Shown here piece after piece: positions 46,273 to 54,880 of a stretch of DNA of 64,000 nt; positions within the stretch are counted from its first letter, which is position 1; each line of letters begins with the position of its first letter. Where the stretch lies: assembly GCF_014698305.1 (NCBI RefSeq), contig NZ_JACJST010000020.1, positions 1 to 64,000 of the forward strand. Reading direction: 5' to 3'. Below the pieces are notes generated by a model. That model did not search any database. It had not been told where the DNA came from and was given only the letters and a program-made list of their open reading frames with translations. The position numbers and the translations under genes are program-made. The stretch is from Anabaena lutea FACHB-196. Lineage in GTDB: Bacteria > Cyanobacteriota > Cyanobacteriia > Cyanobacteriales > Nostocaceae.

Positions 46273-48403
46273 AGTAGCTTTGAGATAGAATTCTTGCAGC
46301 TTTGGGAATTTTGCGGAGTTTGACCTTTGATACTTTTTTATACTCAACGTCACCACTAGATTTTATTTCCCATTGTGTGACGTAAGCTGTATTTTTGGTT
46401 GTGTCAATAAATGTATGGTAAATTTTATTTTCAATAATAGAGACTCTCTCTAATGCCCTTTCTAGTGATTGAGCATATGGATGACGTAAATAACCAGCAT
46501 TACCAACAGATAAATTATCTTCATCGCCACGAACAGGATAATCTGTGTAGAATAAATCGCTTATAAACCTGTAATGCCATGTAAAAAGTCGAGTTGAAGG
46601 TGGTGGTATTTCACCTCCTAATGCTCTTATTGCCTCTTCATTACTTCTATAATTCAAGAAAGAGTTAGTAGGTATAATTTTATTTCCGAATACATTGATT
46701 CCAATTGTATTAATAGGTGAAATTGATTCAATAAATGAATAAAAGCTATTATTGTCACTTATTAGTCCCGTAAAATAGAAATATTCTAACTGTGTAACTT
46801 TAGTTACATTTAATGTAAGTGTAATTGGTCTTGTTATATTTTCATCAGCGTTAACAGTCGCCTCTTCAAAAGAAAAACCTATATCAAAAAATGCTATAGT
46901 TCCTTCTGCTAATATGTATTTTTTTAAAGTAGAATTGTATACGCAATATTTTACTTTAGTGTTTATAAGTGATGATAATATTGCGTTATTTGTATCTTCA
47001 AAAGGTTCAACATTATCAATTATTGAATTAATTACTCCTATTACTTCTAAATTTAAAGGTATTGGACGTAATATACTAACAATAGGGTTTATAGTCAACA
47101 AACCTACTTCTATATCTGGGTTACTAGAAACTTCAAAAACTCGCCATATTATAGATGTTTGTTGATTTAAATTTATAACGTTGTTTTTATTTTTAAATGT
47201 GTATGTAGACGCTTTACCAGAAGGAGCAGATATTTTATCTTGTTGAGTATTGGTGGCAATAATATCAAAGTCAAGTGAGATATTAGATGTTGATTCAAAT
47301 TCAACATTTACAGTTTCAATTATTTGAGAATTTAATCCTGATAAAAGAATATTATTTGCTTTATACTTAACTGTACTCGTTAAAATTCTAGTAGTTAAAG
47401 TATCAGAATAGTCGCTAGATTCAGTTTGTGTTTGTTCAAGTAAAAAATCTCCATCCGTCAACGGACTATTACCCTGTAAAGAGGATTGCTCTTCATTCGT
47501 AATACTTATATTTCCTGTGGTCAAATACTCTTCAATTAATGAAGAGTTACTGGATAGATTAAAATCAAAAATAGATTTTAATTCTCCGCTATTATTAATA
47601 GCATATTGACTACTATTGCCATTTCCAGTACCCGCTACAAGCGTAGTTCGTATTCCGTCAATATCTGTTTCCGTGCCAGGGAAAGAATATGTGTAATTTA
47701 TTCCGTTTTCTGCATCGGGATCTATTGTAAAGCCAACATCAGTTATGGTAACTGCTGTACGATGCATTCCAACCCAGGTATTATTTCCTGTGTAAAAAAG
47801 ACGTTTGGTTAATACTTTGTTTTCTTGATTTGGTTTGTAATTTAATAAATAATCTGTTGTATTTTTATTTATTTGCCGCAAATAATAATTATCTTTAAAT
47901 GAAGAATTAAAGGTTTTTAATTTATATTTGAGACAACTTTCAGTCTTGAGTTTACCAAGATTAGTAATGAATCCGTTAATTAGCACATCTCCATTATTCA
48001 GATCAATGGGTAATGTTGTTATTAAGATAGGTTTACGACGATCACCTCCTACGTAAATTCTATTGTTAATTGCAAAAAGAATAGCTACCGGATATTTTTC
48101 CTCCTCTTCTACCTTTTTAACTACAGGCTTTTTAACTTTAGGCATTGCATCAATTGAAGGTATCGACCCTTCACTTAAATCTATGCTATCACCCGCACCA
48201 ATTGCCCCATTGGTAATACTTTCAGAGTAAAATACTTGTCTTTCGGTATTTCTTATTTTGTATTTCCCTGTATCAGCATCAAATTCTAATGCTGATACGG
48301 AATTATCTTTTGGTGAAGCAGAAATTAGCTTTTGATAAAACTTGACTCGATTAATTTCTGCCTGCCTTTTGACGTTATCAAGTTCCTGAGACATAGCCTG
48401 CAT
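46265..48403 (-). CDS. Large tail-associated protein, unknown
   Basis: A 712-residue protein beginning with the module shared with the small downstream gene (about residues 12-88), then KVKKPVVKKVEEEEKYP as a charged linker, followed by many beta-strand-rich, S/T/N-rich stretches without catalytic motifs. This composition fits a phage structural or tail-fibre protein. It overlaps the upstream gene by 26 bp and the downstream one by 8 bp, so translation is coupled. No specific name is justified. Confidence 0.7.
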   Translation of the reverse strand: MQAMSQELDNVKRQAEINRVKFYQKLISASPKDNSVSALEFDADTGKYKIRNTERQVFYSESITNGAIGAGDSIDLSEGSIPSIDAMPKVKKPVVKKVEEEEKYPVAILFAINNRIYVGGDRRKPILITTLPIDLNNGDVLINGFITNLGKLKTESCLKYKLKTFNSSFKDNYYLRQINKNTTDYLLNYKPNQENKVLTKRLFYTGNNTWVGMHRTAVTITDVGFTIDPDAENGINYTYSFPGTETDIDGIRTTLVAGTGNGNSSQYAINNSGELKSIFDFNLSSNSSLIEEYLTTGNISITNEEQSSLQGNSPLTDGDFLLEQTQTESSDYSDTLTTRILTSTVKYKANNILLSGLNSQIIETVNVEFESTSNISLDFDIIATNTQQDKISAPSGKASTYTFKNKNNVINLNQQTSIIWRVFEVSSNPDIEVGLLTINPIVSILRPIPLNLEVIGVINSIIDNVEPFEDTNNAILSSLINTKVKYCVYNSTLKKYILAEGTIAFFDIGFSFEEATVNADENITRPITLTLNVTKVTQLEYFYFTGLISDNNSFYSFIESISPINTIGINVFGNKIIPTNSFLNYRSNEEAIRALGGEIPPPSTRLFTWHYRFISDLFYTDYPVRGDEDNLSVGNAGYLRHPYAQSLERALERVSIIENKIYHTFIDTTKNTAYVTQWEIKSSGDVEYKKVSKVKLRKIPKAARILSQSYYE

Positions 48404-48839
48404 TCAAAAATACGAATGGAATTATAAACGGTTGCGTTTGCCCTGCGAATATAGTTACTGGCGTATCTTCGGATGCAAATCCCACTAACTTACCAGTTGT
48501 ATCGCCAATAGTGGAATTGGCATCGGCTAAAAGCACCATTGTTTGAAACTGAAAGGAACCGCTGCTATTTGCCTCAAAATTGACGTTCAAATTAGGAAAT
48601 TCATATCTTTTATTGGTTGGATTATAAGCACCTGTGGTAAACGCAACTGCTTGTCTGGCATAGCCGTTTACTGCGGGTAATTCCGCCGCAATTACATCAG
48701 CTATCTCCATGTCTCTAGAAATTGGCGTTGTGTCGCACAGAATTGTGTAAAACTTGGCGGGATCGGGTGGGGTTTCTCCCAGCGCCATTACCTCTCCAGC
48801 GTATTGTACCCACAAATCAAACAGCATTTTAGTTGCCAT
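48378..48839 (-). CDS. Tail-region virion protein, unknown
   Basis: The 153-residue product (MATKMLFDLWVQYAGEVMALG, later YEFPNLNVNFEANSSGSFQFQ and FAGQTQPFIIPFVFLNAG) is beta-rich with no known motif. It starts in a TAATG overlap with the stop of the 943-residue gene and ends inside the next gene, so it is part of the same translationally coupled minus-strand operon. The context suggests a tail or baseplate component. Confidence 0.65.
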   Translation of the reverse strand: MATKMLFDLWVQYAGEVMALGETPPDPAKFYTILCDTTPISRDMEIADVIAAELPAVNGYARQAVAFTTGAYNPTNKRYEFPNLNVNFEANSSGSFQFQTMVLLADANSTIGDTTGKLVGFASEDTPVTIFAGQTQPFIIPFVFLNAGYVSGT

Positions 48840-51670
48840 TACAATAAATAACTCCCTTCTTGCATGATATACGTACCTGAATCTGGGGTAAACACAAGAC
48901 TATTCCCAGATGTAAAACTTGATAGAAAATCAGTGTAAATTATTCCATCTCCTGATGTAATGAAATATTTAATCGTGTCCACTGGACAAGCTTCAGGAAT
49001 AACCATAATTGTACCATCGACAAATAAAACAACTTCCCATGCCAGAGGATCAAAATCAAAATTCTTGGTGTAGCCTTCAAACCGAATTGTAAATTTAGTT
49101 GTTTCTGCTTTCACAAAGCAGGCATACCATGCCCTGTCGCCTGGATAGATAAATATACCTCTTCCAGGAAAACTTCTAGTTATTGATGCAAAGTTTGTAC
49201 TGCTATATCCAAAAGTGACGTAGCTATTGCTTCCAATGTAAATATTGGTTCGGTAATTTATCCCATAAAATGGGAAATCAAATCCGATATCTCCTAAATC
49301 GATGCTTGAATCATCTTCGTAATCGAAAATAATTTGATCCATTCCAAAGCTGCCGTGAGGCGTAGCATTTGCATTACTAAAATAGGTTTTAATGTAATCA
49401 AAGCCCATTCCCAATCCAAACTCAGCAGTAATTGACTCTTTTATAGGTGGAATAGCTTCTGGATTGAAGCCTATTCCTAAGCCAAACTCAGCAATAATTG
49501 GATGAATTAATCGTGGATTGAAGCTTATTCCTAAGCCAAACTCAGCAATAATTGGCTCTTTTTCCAACGGGTAGCTGTATGAAGTTGCATCAAATCCTAT
49601 CCCCAAACCAAACTCCACAACAATTGGCTCTAGATAAGGCTTAATTAAATCTCCTTCGGGCGCAACACCTTCACTGATTTCGGGGTTATTTGTGTAAGTC
49701 CCTACCCAGACTCCATCACACGAGAATAAGGCGCGAGAGGCACTCAAACTCCAACTGCACCCATCCGCTAAATAAGCGTGGACTGTGCCATCTGGTTCTT
49801 TGCAATTGACCGGATAAAGTGGGTAATAATTGAATAAACAATCTTGCAAGTTTGTTGCTACTTGCTGTCCTTTATCCCTTCCCCTGAGCAGCCTTCCCTC
49901 TCGAAGTGCGATCGCCTTAAGTTGCTCTTTGGCTTCTCCCCCATCAGTTTCTATTGATGATACCTCGGTCGAACTTAGAATAGGTTGCAGTTTTCCCGCT
50001 AACATATCAACCGTAAATGTGCGTTCCCTGGGTTTGAGGTTGTTGGCACAACCATCACTAAACATCTGTTCCGCCTTAATTTGTTTCGATTCCGTCGTGC
50101 ATTCTGGGGGTCTTCTTTCTGTGGCGGGGGGCTGTTCTTGCCCGGAATTGCTAGAGCGCCTGACATTATTCTCTGGATTGGGAATCAAATTTAACTTATT
50201 ACTAATAACCTCTGAACCCTCTTGGTACTTGACCAAATCCTTGTTCACCTTTACGAGTGCTTTTTGAGAGGAAGAGCTATATTCCCAAGTATTCCTATTA
50301 ATTTGCTTCCATTTTTGAGTAATTTTTTCGGATGGGACTAAAACCTCAGGTGGCAGTCCTGCGTATGCGTCCCAGTTTTCATCAGAGCCATTGAGAATTA
50401 CTATATTTATTTCTTGGGTATTAGAAATGATTTTCTCAATAATATTTTTATCGGTATAAATAAAATTTTCAATAATTTTTTTAACTAAAACTGGGCTATA
50501 TATCCCGAAAAATATTGCGTCTGGACGTGCGTCTTTTACTTCGCTTAAATACGTTGCACGAGGTTGATAAATTTCTGTAATTTTATTGATTAATTTACCT
50601 TCTTTACCCCCTTCAAATTTTGAAGTTTCAATAGATATTTCTGCGGTTATCAATCCCGATAAAGGCGATAAGACAAAACCGCTTGGTGTCTTATTCCAGA
50701 AGGTCTCTGGCACAACTAGCCCGAACGGCCTTTTGGTTGTTGTTGTGACTGTTTTTGCTTTACTAGCAGCATCCCAGTCTTCGATTTTTTGAACCGATTC
50801 TATAACAATAGGAAAATCTTCGTAATCCTTGCTCACGGATGATGCTGTACCGATTATTTCTGAATAATCAGAAAGCGTTGCGGGTGTAGGGGTAACTAAA
50901 ATTTCATCGCCTGCCGCGATAACTTTTTCTACTGGTGCTTCGGCTCCGTCCAGGCGTTTGTAGTAGAGTTCATTTTCACCAACTACGATAGCGACTCCAC
51001 CCCCACCACCTACTATATTGGCTTGTCTAACACGGAAAACTTCAAATCGGTCAATCCATCCAAAGCAGTTATTGGCGTACAAAATTTTACCCACTGCTTC
51101 CAAGTAGCTGCCAGATAAATTTAGAGGGTAATTGTAGCGAGTTGTGGGAAGTGCGCCGGAATCGACAGAGGTAATTCCGGCTTCAGCTAATAACAAAATT
51201 GACACCTGTCCGGCAGTTTTGCCTTCTACTGACTTGTTGTCGGCTTTGTCCGGATCAGTTGGTTCCTTGAAATTTAACAGCCCGATTAAATCGCTTAATT
51301 CTAAGGTCAACCGTTTAGTTTCGTCGTCATAGGTTGATTTGAGAATTCGCAGCGCGCCTCTAGGATGTCGTTGTAATTCCAAAGATGTATCTGAATAATT
51401 GATGATTACTGGCACGCCGCGACAGAAGCGGGTAGGGTTTTTGCGATCGTCTAAACTTTCGTCATAGGTATAAACATATTCCCATTCTTGGGCTGCCTCG
51501 TTCCACACCTGTGCATCTGACATTGCTCTGCCAAGTACCATTGTGCCAGAGAAGCTGATCAGCCCGGATTGATCAAGGTGATTATCACTGCCTAAGCAAG
51601 ATATCAGGCAGTCTGAGAAGTCTTTGCCACCGATGAATACTTGGGTTTTCCGGGCTGATAGGTTGAGCAT
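48839..51670 (-). CDS. Tail hub/spike-like protein with repeated EFGLGIGF segments
   Basis: A 943-residue protein. The N-terminal 220 residues (QVFIGGKDFSDCLISCLG, GALRILKSTYD, AGQVSILLLAEAGI) look like the hub region of a phage tail. A Cys-rich middle follows, then four tandem copies of an (I/V)xEFGLG(I/M)(G/S)F segment within about 75 residues, and a C-terminal beta domain (IGFDFPFYGINYRTNIYIG ... SYVTFG) of the NIDO-like adhesin type, a candidate host-binding head. ATG directly follows the preceding stop with an AGGAG site 7 bp upstream. Function is inferred from position and repeats. Confidence 0.68.
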   Translation of the reverse strand: MLNLSARKTQVFIGGKDFSDCLISCLGSDNHLDQSGLISFSGTMVLGRAMSDAQVWNEAAQEWEYVYTYDESLDDRKNPTRFCRGVPVIINYSDTSLELQRHPRGALRILKSTYDDETKRLTLELSDLIGLLNFKEPTDPDKADNKSVEGKTAGQVSILLLAEAGITSVDSGALPTTRYNYPLNLSGSYLEAVGKILYANNCFGWIDRFEVFRVRQANIVGGGGGVAIVVGENELYYKRLDGAEAPVEKVIAAGDEILVTPTPATLSDYSEIIGTASSVSKDYEDFPIVIESVQKIEDWDAASKAKTVTTTTKRPFGLVVPETFWNKTPSGFVLSPLSGLITAEISIETSKFEGGKEGKLINKITEIYQPRATYLSEVKDARPDAIFFGIYSPVLVKKIIENFIYTDKNIIEKIISNTQEINIVILNGSDENWDAYAGLPPEVLVPSEKITQKWKQINRNTWEYSSSSQKALVKVNKDLVKYQEGSEVISNKLNLIPNPENNVRRSSNSGQEQPPATERRPPECTTESKQIKAEQMFSDGCANNLKPRERTFTVDMLAGKLQPILSSTEVSSIETDGGEAKEQLKAIALREGRLLRGRDKGQQVATNLQDCLFNYYPLYPVNCKEPDGTVHAYLADGCSWSLSASRALFSCDGVWVGTYTNNPEISEGVAPEGDLIKPYLEPIVVEFGLGIGFDATSYSYPLEKEPIIAEFGLGISFNPRLIHPIIAEFGLGIGFNPEAIPPIKESITAEFGLGMGFDYIKTYFSNANATPHGSFGMDQIIFDYEDDSSIDLGDIGFDFPFYGINYRTNIYIGSNSYVTFGYSSTNFASITRSFPGRGIFIYPGDRAWYACFVKAETTKFTIRFEGYTKNFDFDPLAWEVVLFVDGTIMVIPEACPVDTIKYFITSGDGIIYTDFLSSFTSGNSLVFTPDSGTYIMQEGSYLL

Positions 51671-52132
51671 CTAAATCTCCTGAAGTGTGAAGGAGACTGC
51701 ATTATGGATGCCTTGCTCATCTATTTCTGGTGATTGAATAATAAAAGTTTGGAATTTGGCGAAATATTTAATTTGATTATTGCTAATTGTAGTTTCGGTG
51801 GAGCCTGCTGCAAGCGGCCTGGTTCTAGGAGCGTGTTCAACAAATGAGAGGGTGTTGTCTGTTAGGGTTATGAGTGGCCCGGTTAGATTTCTGCGGTTGT
51901 AATCCGATTCCGAGTATATAGCTTGAAGGATATCGGTTTCTTCTAGGTCGAGGCTTGCGTTGATCGACCACAAAAATTTTATGGGAAATATCGGCCCATC
52001 TAGAATAGATGAGCCATTTGCTGAATATTCGATTGAGGGTAGTGGGCCAATCCTGCCTCTGGGGAATCTTGGCGAAAGGAATTTGGTGATTTTTAATTCC
52101 AAATCGTTAACCGTCAGAATTAATCCGCTCAT
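51671..52132 (-). CDS. Tail-region virion protein, unknown
   Basis: A 153-residue protein (ILTVNDLELKITKFLSPRFPRG, FLWSINASLDLEETDILQAIY) without recognised motifs. It heads the minus-strand structural operon, and its stop codon is adjacent to the next gene's start. Proteins of this size before a hub gene are often distal tail or tail-completion proteins, so that role is possible but unproven. Confidence 0.65.
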   Translation of the reverse strand: MSGLILTVNDLELKITKFLSPRFPRGRIGPLPSIEYSANGSSILDGPIFPIKFLWSINASLDLEETDILQAIYSESDYNRRNLTGPLITLTDNTLSFVEHAPRTRPLAAGSTETTISNNQIKYFAKFQTFIIQSPEIDEQGIHNAVSFTLQEI

Positions 52133-52181
52133 TTTGAAGTCAAAGATAATGTTTGTTTACGGATTAAATGTTTGTTTGAGG

Positions 52182-52481
52182 CTACTGTTTGCCACCGTGC
52201 TGTGCGATGCCTTTGCCTTCTATTTGCTCGACTTTAGTTTGCAGCCGGGCTATTTGATTTTCTTGGAGTTGCAGCCTTGCGTAGGAAGCATCTAATTTGA
52301 GTTCGATTGCTTCACCTTGCTTTGTTAAACTTTTTATATTTTCCTCGGATCTTGTGACCGCAATGCTTGTAGCAGTCACAAGCTGGGCTATGTAAATAAT
52401 ACAGGCAATGGCGAGACTATTTATACCTATGCTTATACTGGAAAGCAGTTTATTTTCTTGGGGCTTGAATTGATCGGTCAT
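52182..52481 (-). CDS. Membrane/coiled-coil protein (holin- or XhlA-like)
   Basis: A 99-residue protein with one hydrophobic segment (about residues 15-40, INSLAIACIIYIAQLVTAT) followed by a long coiled coil rich in E, K and Q (LKLDASYARLQLQENQIARL). Small phage proteins with this layout include XhlA-type lysis accessory proteins and spanin-like factors. No endolysin gene is adjacent in this window. It could also be a tail chaperone. Only the membrane-coiled-coil layout is certain. Confidence 0.6.
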   Translation of the reverse strand: MTDQFKPQENKLLSSISIGINSLAIACIIYIAQLVTATSIAVTRSEENIKSLTKQGEAIELKLDASYARLQLQENQIARLQTKVEQIEGKGIAQHGGKQ

Positions 52482-52568
52482 TTTTTTTTGCGGGTTTCAG
52501 AACTTCTTTATATCTAGCTGAGTTGTGCATTGGCTTTCAGGGTGGTTAGGTGTTCTAAACTAGAATAT

Positions 52569-52582
52569 AGTACAAATGTGCT
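52569..52582. promoter_or_regulatory. LexA-box-like dyad upstream of the small plus-strand gene
   Basis: AGTACAAATGTGCT lies in the divergent gap between the late minus-strand operon and the plus-strand gene at 52,622. It differs by one position from the cyanobacterial LexA consensus RGTACNNNDGTWCB. A similar half-site (AGTACAGACGTATT, 52,991-53,004) precedes the next gene. Confidence 0.45.
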
Positions 52583-52621
52583 ATAAATGGATTGAGTTAA
52601 TCTACAAACAGGAATTTAACT

Positions 52622-52912
52622 ATGGTCACTACTTCTGAAGCTTTGGTGCAGCAGGCAGATTTATTGGAAAAGGTTGCTAGTGTGATTCTTGACTTGATCC
52701 AGAATGCCAATGCTAATGCACGCGATAGGGCTGAAGCCGAAGCTAAAATTGCTGAGTTCATTGCAGCAGATGAGGCAAATGCTGTGACTGTAGGAACAGG
52801 AAATACAAAGCTTCAAGAGTTGCTTAATGTGGCGACTGCTGCTATCTTGCCATCCAGCGAAGACATTGCACCTCCTATTGCGCCTCCTTCTGTTGATGGT
52901 GAACTAGGCTAA
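52622..52912 (+). CDS. Small acidic alpha-helical protein, unknown
   Basis: The 96-residue product is rich in Ala, Glu and Asp (LVQQADLLEKVASVILDLIQ, ARDRAEAEAKIAEFIAADE), with a proline-rich tail (IAPPIAPPSVDG). It is probably helical and soluble. It resembles small phage-encoded proteins of unknown role. A terminator follows, so it is transcribed alone. It starts at an ATG with an AGGAATTTAACT leader. Confidence 0.6.
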   Translation: MVTTSEALVQQADLLEKVASVILDLIQNANANARDRAEAEAKIAEFIAADEANAVTVGTGNTKLQELLNVATAAILPSSEDIAPPIAPPSVDGELG

Positions 52913-52946
52913 CTATTGGCGATACACTTTTGACCTGTATTCTTTG

Positions 52947-52970
52947 CCCTCCTAGAGAGGGTATTTTTTT
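52947..52970 (+). terminator. Rho-independent terminator
   Basis: CCCTC (52,947-52,951) pairs with GAGGG (52,957-52,961) around the loop CTAGA, followed by TATTTTTTT. Confidence 0.8.
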
Positions 52971-53039
52971 GTCCTAAAGTATACTATTTTAGTACAGACG
53001 TATTATTGATATAGTTTGAAATTGTAATTACAGATGCTT

Positions 53040-53056
53040 GCCCTCTTAATGAGGGC
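53040..53056 (+). promoter_or_regulatory. Hairpin that includes the Shine-Dalgarno of the next gene
   Basis: GCCCTC and GAGGGC form a 6-bp stem with loop TTAAT. The right arm GAGGG is the only Shine-Dalgarno candidate for the ATG at 53,067 (about 11 bp downstream), so the stem could mask it. Confidence 0.5.
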
Positions 53057-53066
53057 ATTTCTATGA

Positions 53067-53504
53067 ATGGATTTATCAAGTAAGAGTATGCTGGAGCAAT
53101 TTCGGAGTTTGTACCCCACCGGCTGTTTAATTTCTGAGGTTGCTCAGATTTTTAAAACTGAGTTTGTGGTTCGTGTGAGTATAGTTGTTGATGGTGTTAC
53201 TCGTGCCACAGGGTTGGCAATGGATGTTCAAGTTGCTTTGGCAGAGGATAAAGCTAGGGCTAGGGCATTGGCGGTTGTGGACATACCTAAACCAGTTGCG
53301 CCTACTCAGATAGCTAAGGTTGTTGATTTATCTGATTTGATAGCGCTGACTGATGTCCACATGGGGCGGCTTGGGTGGACGGCTGCATATGGTCAAAATC
53401 ATTTGATGAATATTTATGGAAAGCGTGCGAGAAGACTTTTGTCTCAGGAAGAGCTAGAGCATTTCCTGGAGTTTCTCAAAGCGCAGCCCGATGTTGCTGT
53501 GTGA
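53067..53504 (+). CDS. Unknown protein with ssDNA-annealing-like features
   Basis: The 145 residues contain VVRVSIVVDGVTRATGLAMD and EDKARARALAVV, a pattern reminiscent of Rad52/Erf-type annealing proteins or related cyanobacterial phage proteins, then LTDVHMGRLGWTAAYGQNHL and the C-terminal EELEHFLEFLKAQP, seen in recombination-associated proteins. The resemblance is weak; a DNA-binding or recombination role is only a suggestion. It lies in the plus-strand group between the structural genes and the repeat arrays. An internal start at residue 8 is possible. Confidence 0.5.
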   Translation: MDLSSKSMLEQFRSLYPTGCLISEVAQIFKTEFVVRVSIVVDGVTRATGLAMDVQVALAEDKARARALAVVDIPKPVAPTQIAKVVDLSDLIALTDVHMGRLGWTAAYGQNHLMNIYGKRARRLLSQEELEHFLEFLKAQPDVAV

Positions 53505-53521
53505 ATTAGGATTAACGGGAT

Positions 53522-53671
53522 ATGAAGAGAAAGAAGGTTAAATGGGCTGTTTGGTGTCCAGGTGGGAAGAATCACTGGAAAACTTTTTTTGAAAACTGTC
53601 ATGTAGAGGCTTGGCATAAAGCTAAAAAATTATCTGGCGGGTTGCCTTTTAGACTTTTTCCTGTTGAATAG
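53522..53671 (+). CDS. Small basic protein (49 residues)
   Basis: The reading frame from ATG at 53,522 to TAG at 53,669-53,671 encodes a 49-residue basic protein (MKRKKVKWAVWCPGGKNHWK and onward, with Trp and Cys). Coding-like composition and a position 17 bp after the previous stop suggest a real gene in the same transcript. Function unknown. Confidence 0.45.
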   Translation: MKRKKVKWAVWCPGGKNHWKTFFENCHVEAWHKAKKLSGGLPFRLFPVE

Positions 53672-53720
53672 GTAATTCAGTAGGGCTGAGTAAACAGTTA
53701 AGCGTTCATTGTAGGTAGTT

Positions 53721-53936
53721 ATGGAATTAATTTATTTGCTTGGAATTATAGTTGTGTCCGTAAGTCTTTTGATTCGGATGTTGCTATATTGTCTTGGTAT
53801 TTGGGCTTTATTTCATTTTAAAATTCTGGATGCGATCGCTTTTGTAGCTATTTCAGAATTTATTCGGATTTTGATGAGTTTGATTGTGGATAAAACCAAG
53901 GTTAACGAGGATGAAGGATATACGGGAAATGAATGA
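53721..53936 (+). CDS. Small membrane protein
   Basis: The 71 residues are dominated by two hydrophobic stretches (LIYLLGIIVVSVSLLIRMLL and a second at about residues 35-57). A possible role as a small phage membrane factor cannot be confirmed. It ends inside the start of the next gene. Confidence 0.5.
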   Translation: MELIYLLGIIVVSVSLLIRMLLYCLGIWALFHFKILDAIAFVAISEFIRILMSLIVDKTKVNEDEGYTGNE

Positions 53937-54177
53937 GTCTAAAGGCTTACTGGAGTCTATTCGCAAGGAACGGGAACGTCTAGCCCAAAATAATCAGGTT
54001 CCTGTAGATGATTTACGAATATTGGTATTCACTAGTTTTAGTTGCAATATGATTTCTGAAGGTAGAGCCTGTCAATTGCTTTGTACCAACAGAATTGATT
54101 TTAGGCTTGAGTGGCTCCAGTGGCTTGAAAGTCATCCGCATATGGAGAAAATCTCAGATAGCTTGGATATTTACTGA
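53929..54177 (+). CDS. Small soluble protein, unknown
   Basis: From the ATG at 53,929 (overlapping the previous gene's TGA) the 82-residue product reads MNESKGLLESIRKERERLAQ, with a charged helical N-terminus and a C-terminal EWLQWLESHPHMEKI. An in-frame ATG at 53,911 is an alternative start. AAGGA lies 10 bp upstream. No family is recognised. Confidence 0.5.
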   Translation: MNESKGLLESIRKERERLAQNNQVPVDDLRILVFTSFSCNMISEGRACQLLCTNRIDFRLEWLQWLESHPHMEKISDSLDIY

Positions 54178-54317
54178 TTTCACTTGTAGGAGTGCAGACT
54201 TAAGCTTGATCTGATTGTGGTTTATCTGGATTTTAGTAGGTTAAGTGTTTTTGCTGATGATGGTGGTTGTATCGTTGTTTTGGGATTAATTAGTATGTCT
54301 GTAATTAATTCCAAGCA

Positions 54318-54674
54318 ATGTTTAGATTTTTGAGTTTTGGACTATGCTCGATTACTGTGTTTGCAGGTTCTGCTGCTGGACAGGTGACCCTTAATCGTGG
54401 TTTTGAAAGGGCGCTTCGTGTTGGTGGTTATGATACTGCTATTGGTGATAGTTTGATTTGCTATGCTGAGACTAATACTGCCAGCACTTTTGATTTGAGT
54501 CGGTTGTGTGGAATTGTTCCGGCTCGTTCGTCGGGGAATGATGGTTATACGGGTTCTGGTAGTGGTTATTCTGGCGGGGGGTCTGATGGAGTTTGCAACT
54601 TCCCTGATGATATTGCTCGTGACGGCAGTCGTTGCGGCGGACGCGCCAGAAGTGAGAAGCCTGGAGGAAGGTAA
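54318..54674 (+). CDS. Secreted protein with C-terminal Cys-motif
   Basis: A signal peptide (FRFLSFGLCSITVFAGSAAG) precedes a short mature protein with a Gly/Ser-rich linker (GYTGSGSGYSGGGSDG) and a C-terminal CNFPDDIARDGSRCGGRAR. This CxxPxDxAxDGSRCGGRA motif is typical of small secreted cyanobacterial proteins of unknown role. Inside the prophage it could be a cargo gene. Confidence 0.6.
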   Translation: MFRFLSFGLCSITVFAGSAAGQVTLNRGFERALRVGGYDTAIGDSLICYAETNTASTFDLSRLCGIVPARSSGNDGYTGSGSGYSGGGSDGVCNFPDDIARDGSRCGGRARSEKPGGR

Positions 54675-54704
54675 TAGCCGATAATTTTTAGCTAAGTCGG
54701 AACT

Positions 54705-54738
54705 AACTCGGAACTGAAACATGAATCAGTTCCGAGTT
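54705..54738. repeat. Perfect 13-bp inverted repeat
   Basis: AACTCGGAACTGA (54,705-54,717) and TCAGTTCCGAGTT (54,726-54,738) pair perfectly around an 8-base loop. Two array-type units (CTAAGTCGGAA, CTAACTCGGAA; 54,692-54,713) run into the left arm. It lacks a T-tract, so it is either a hairpin or a binding site rather than a standard terminator. Confidence 0.75.
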
Positions 54739-54769
54739 CTAGGATACTTGATTAGCAAGGGTTTTAGAA

Positions 54770-54835
54770 CTAAGTCGGAACTAAGTCGGAACTAAGTCGG
54801 AACTAAGTCGGAACTAAGTCGGAACTAAGTCGGAA
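54770..54835. repeat. Array A: six 11-bp direct repeats CTAAGTCGGAA
   Basis: Six exact, contiguous units. The 11-bp period places units on one face of the helix, as in iteron or operator arrays. It lies upstream of the unknown plus-strand gene at 55,066. Confidence 0.92.
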
Positions 54836-54880
54836 CTAGTTCACACTTCCCGAAATCCTTATTCAATAAAGACTTTAGAC

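Noticed and set aside
54342-54722. Minus-strand frame opposite the secreted protein gene
   Set aside because: Thr/Arg/Ile-rich low-complexity translation; the plus-strand frame has a signal peptide and the CNFPDD...CGGRA motif.
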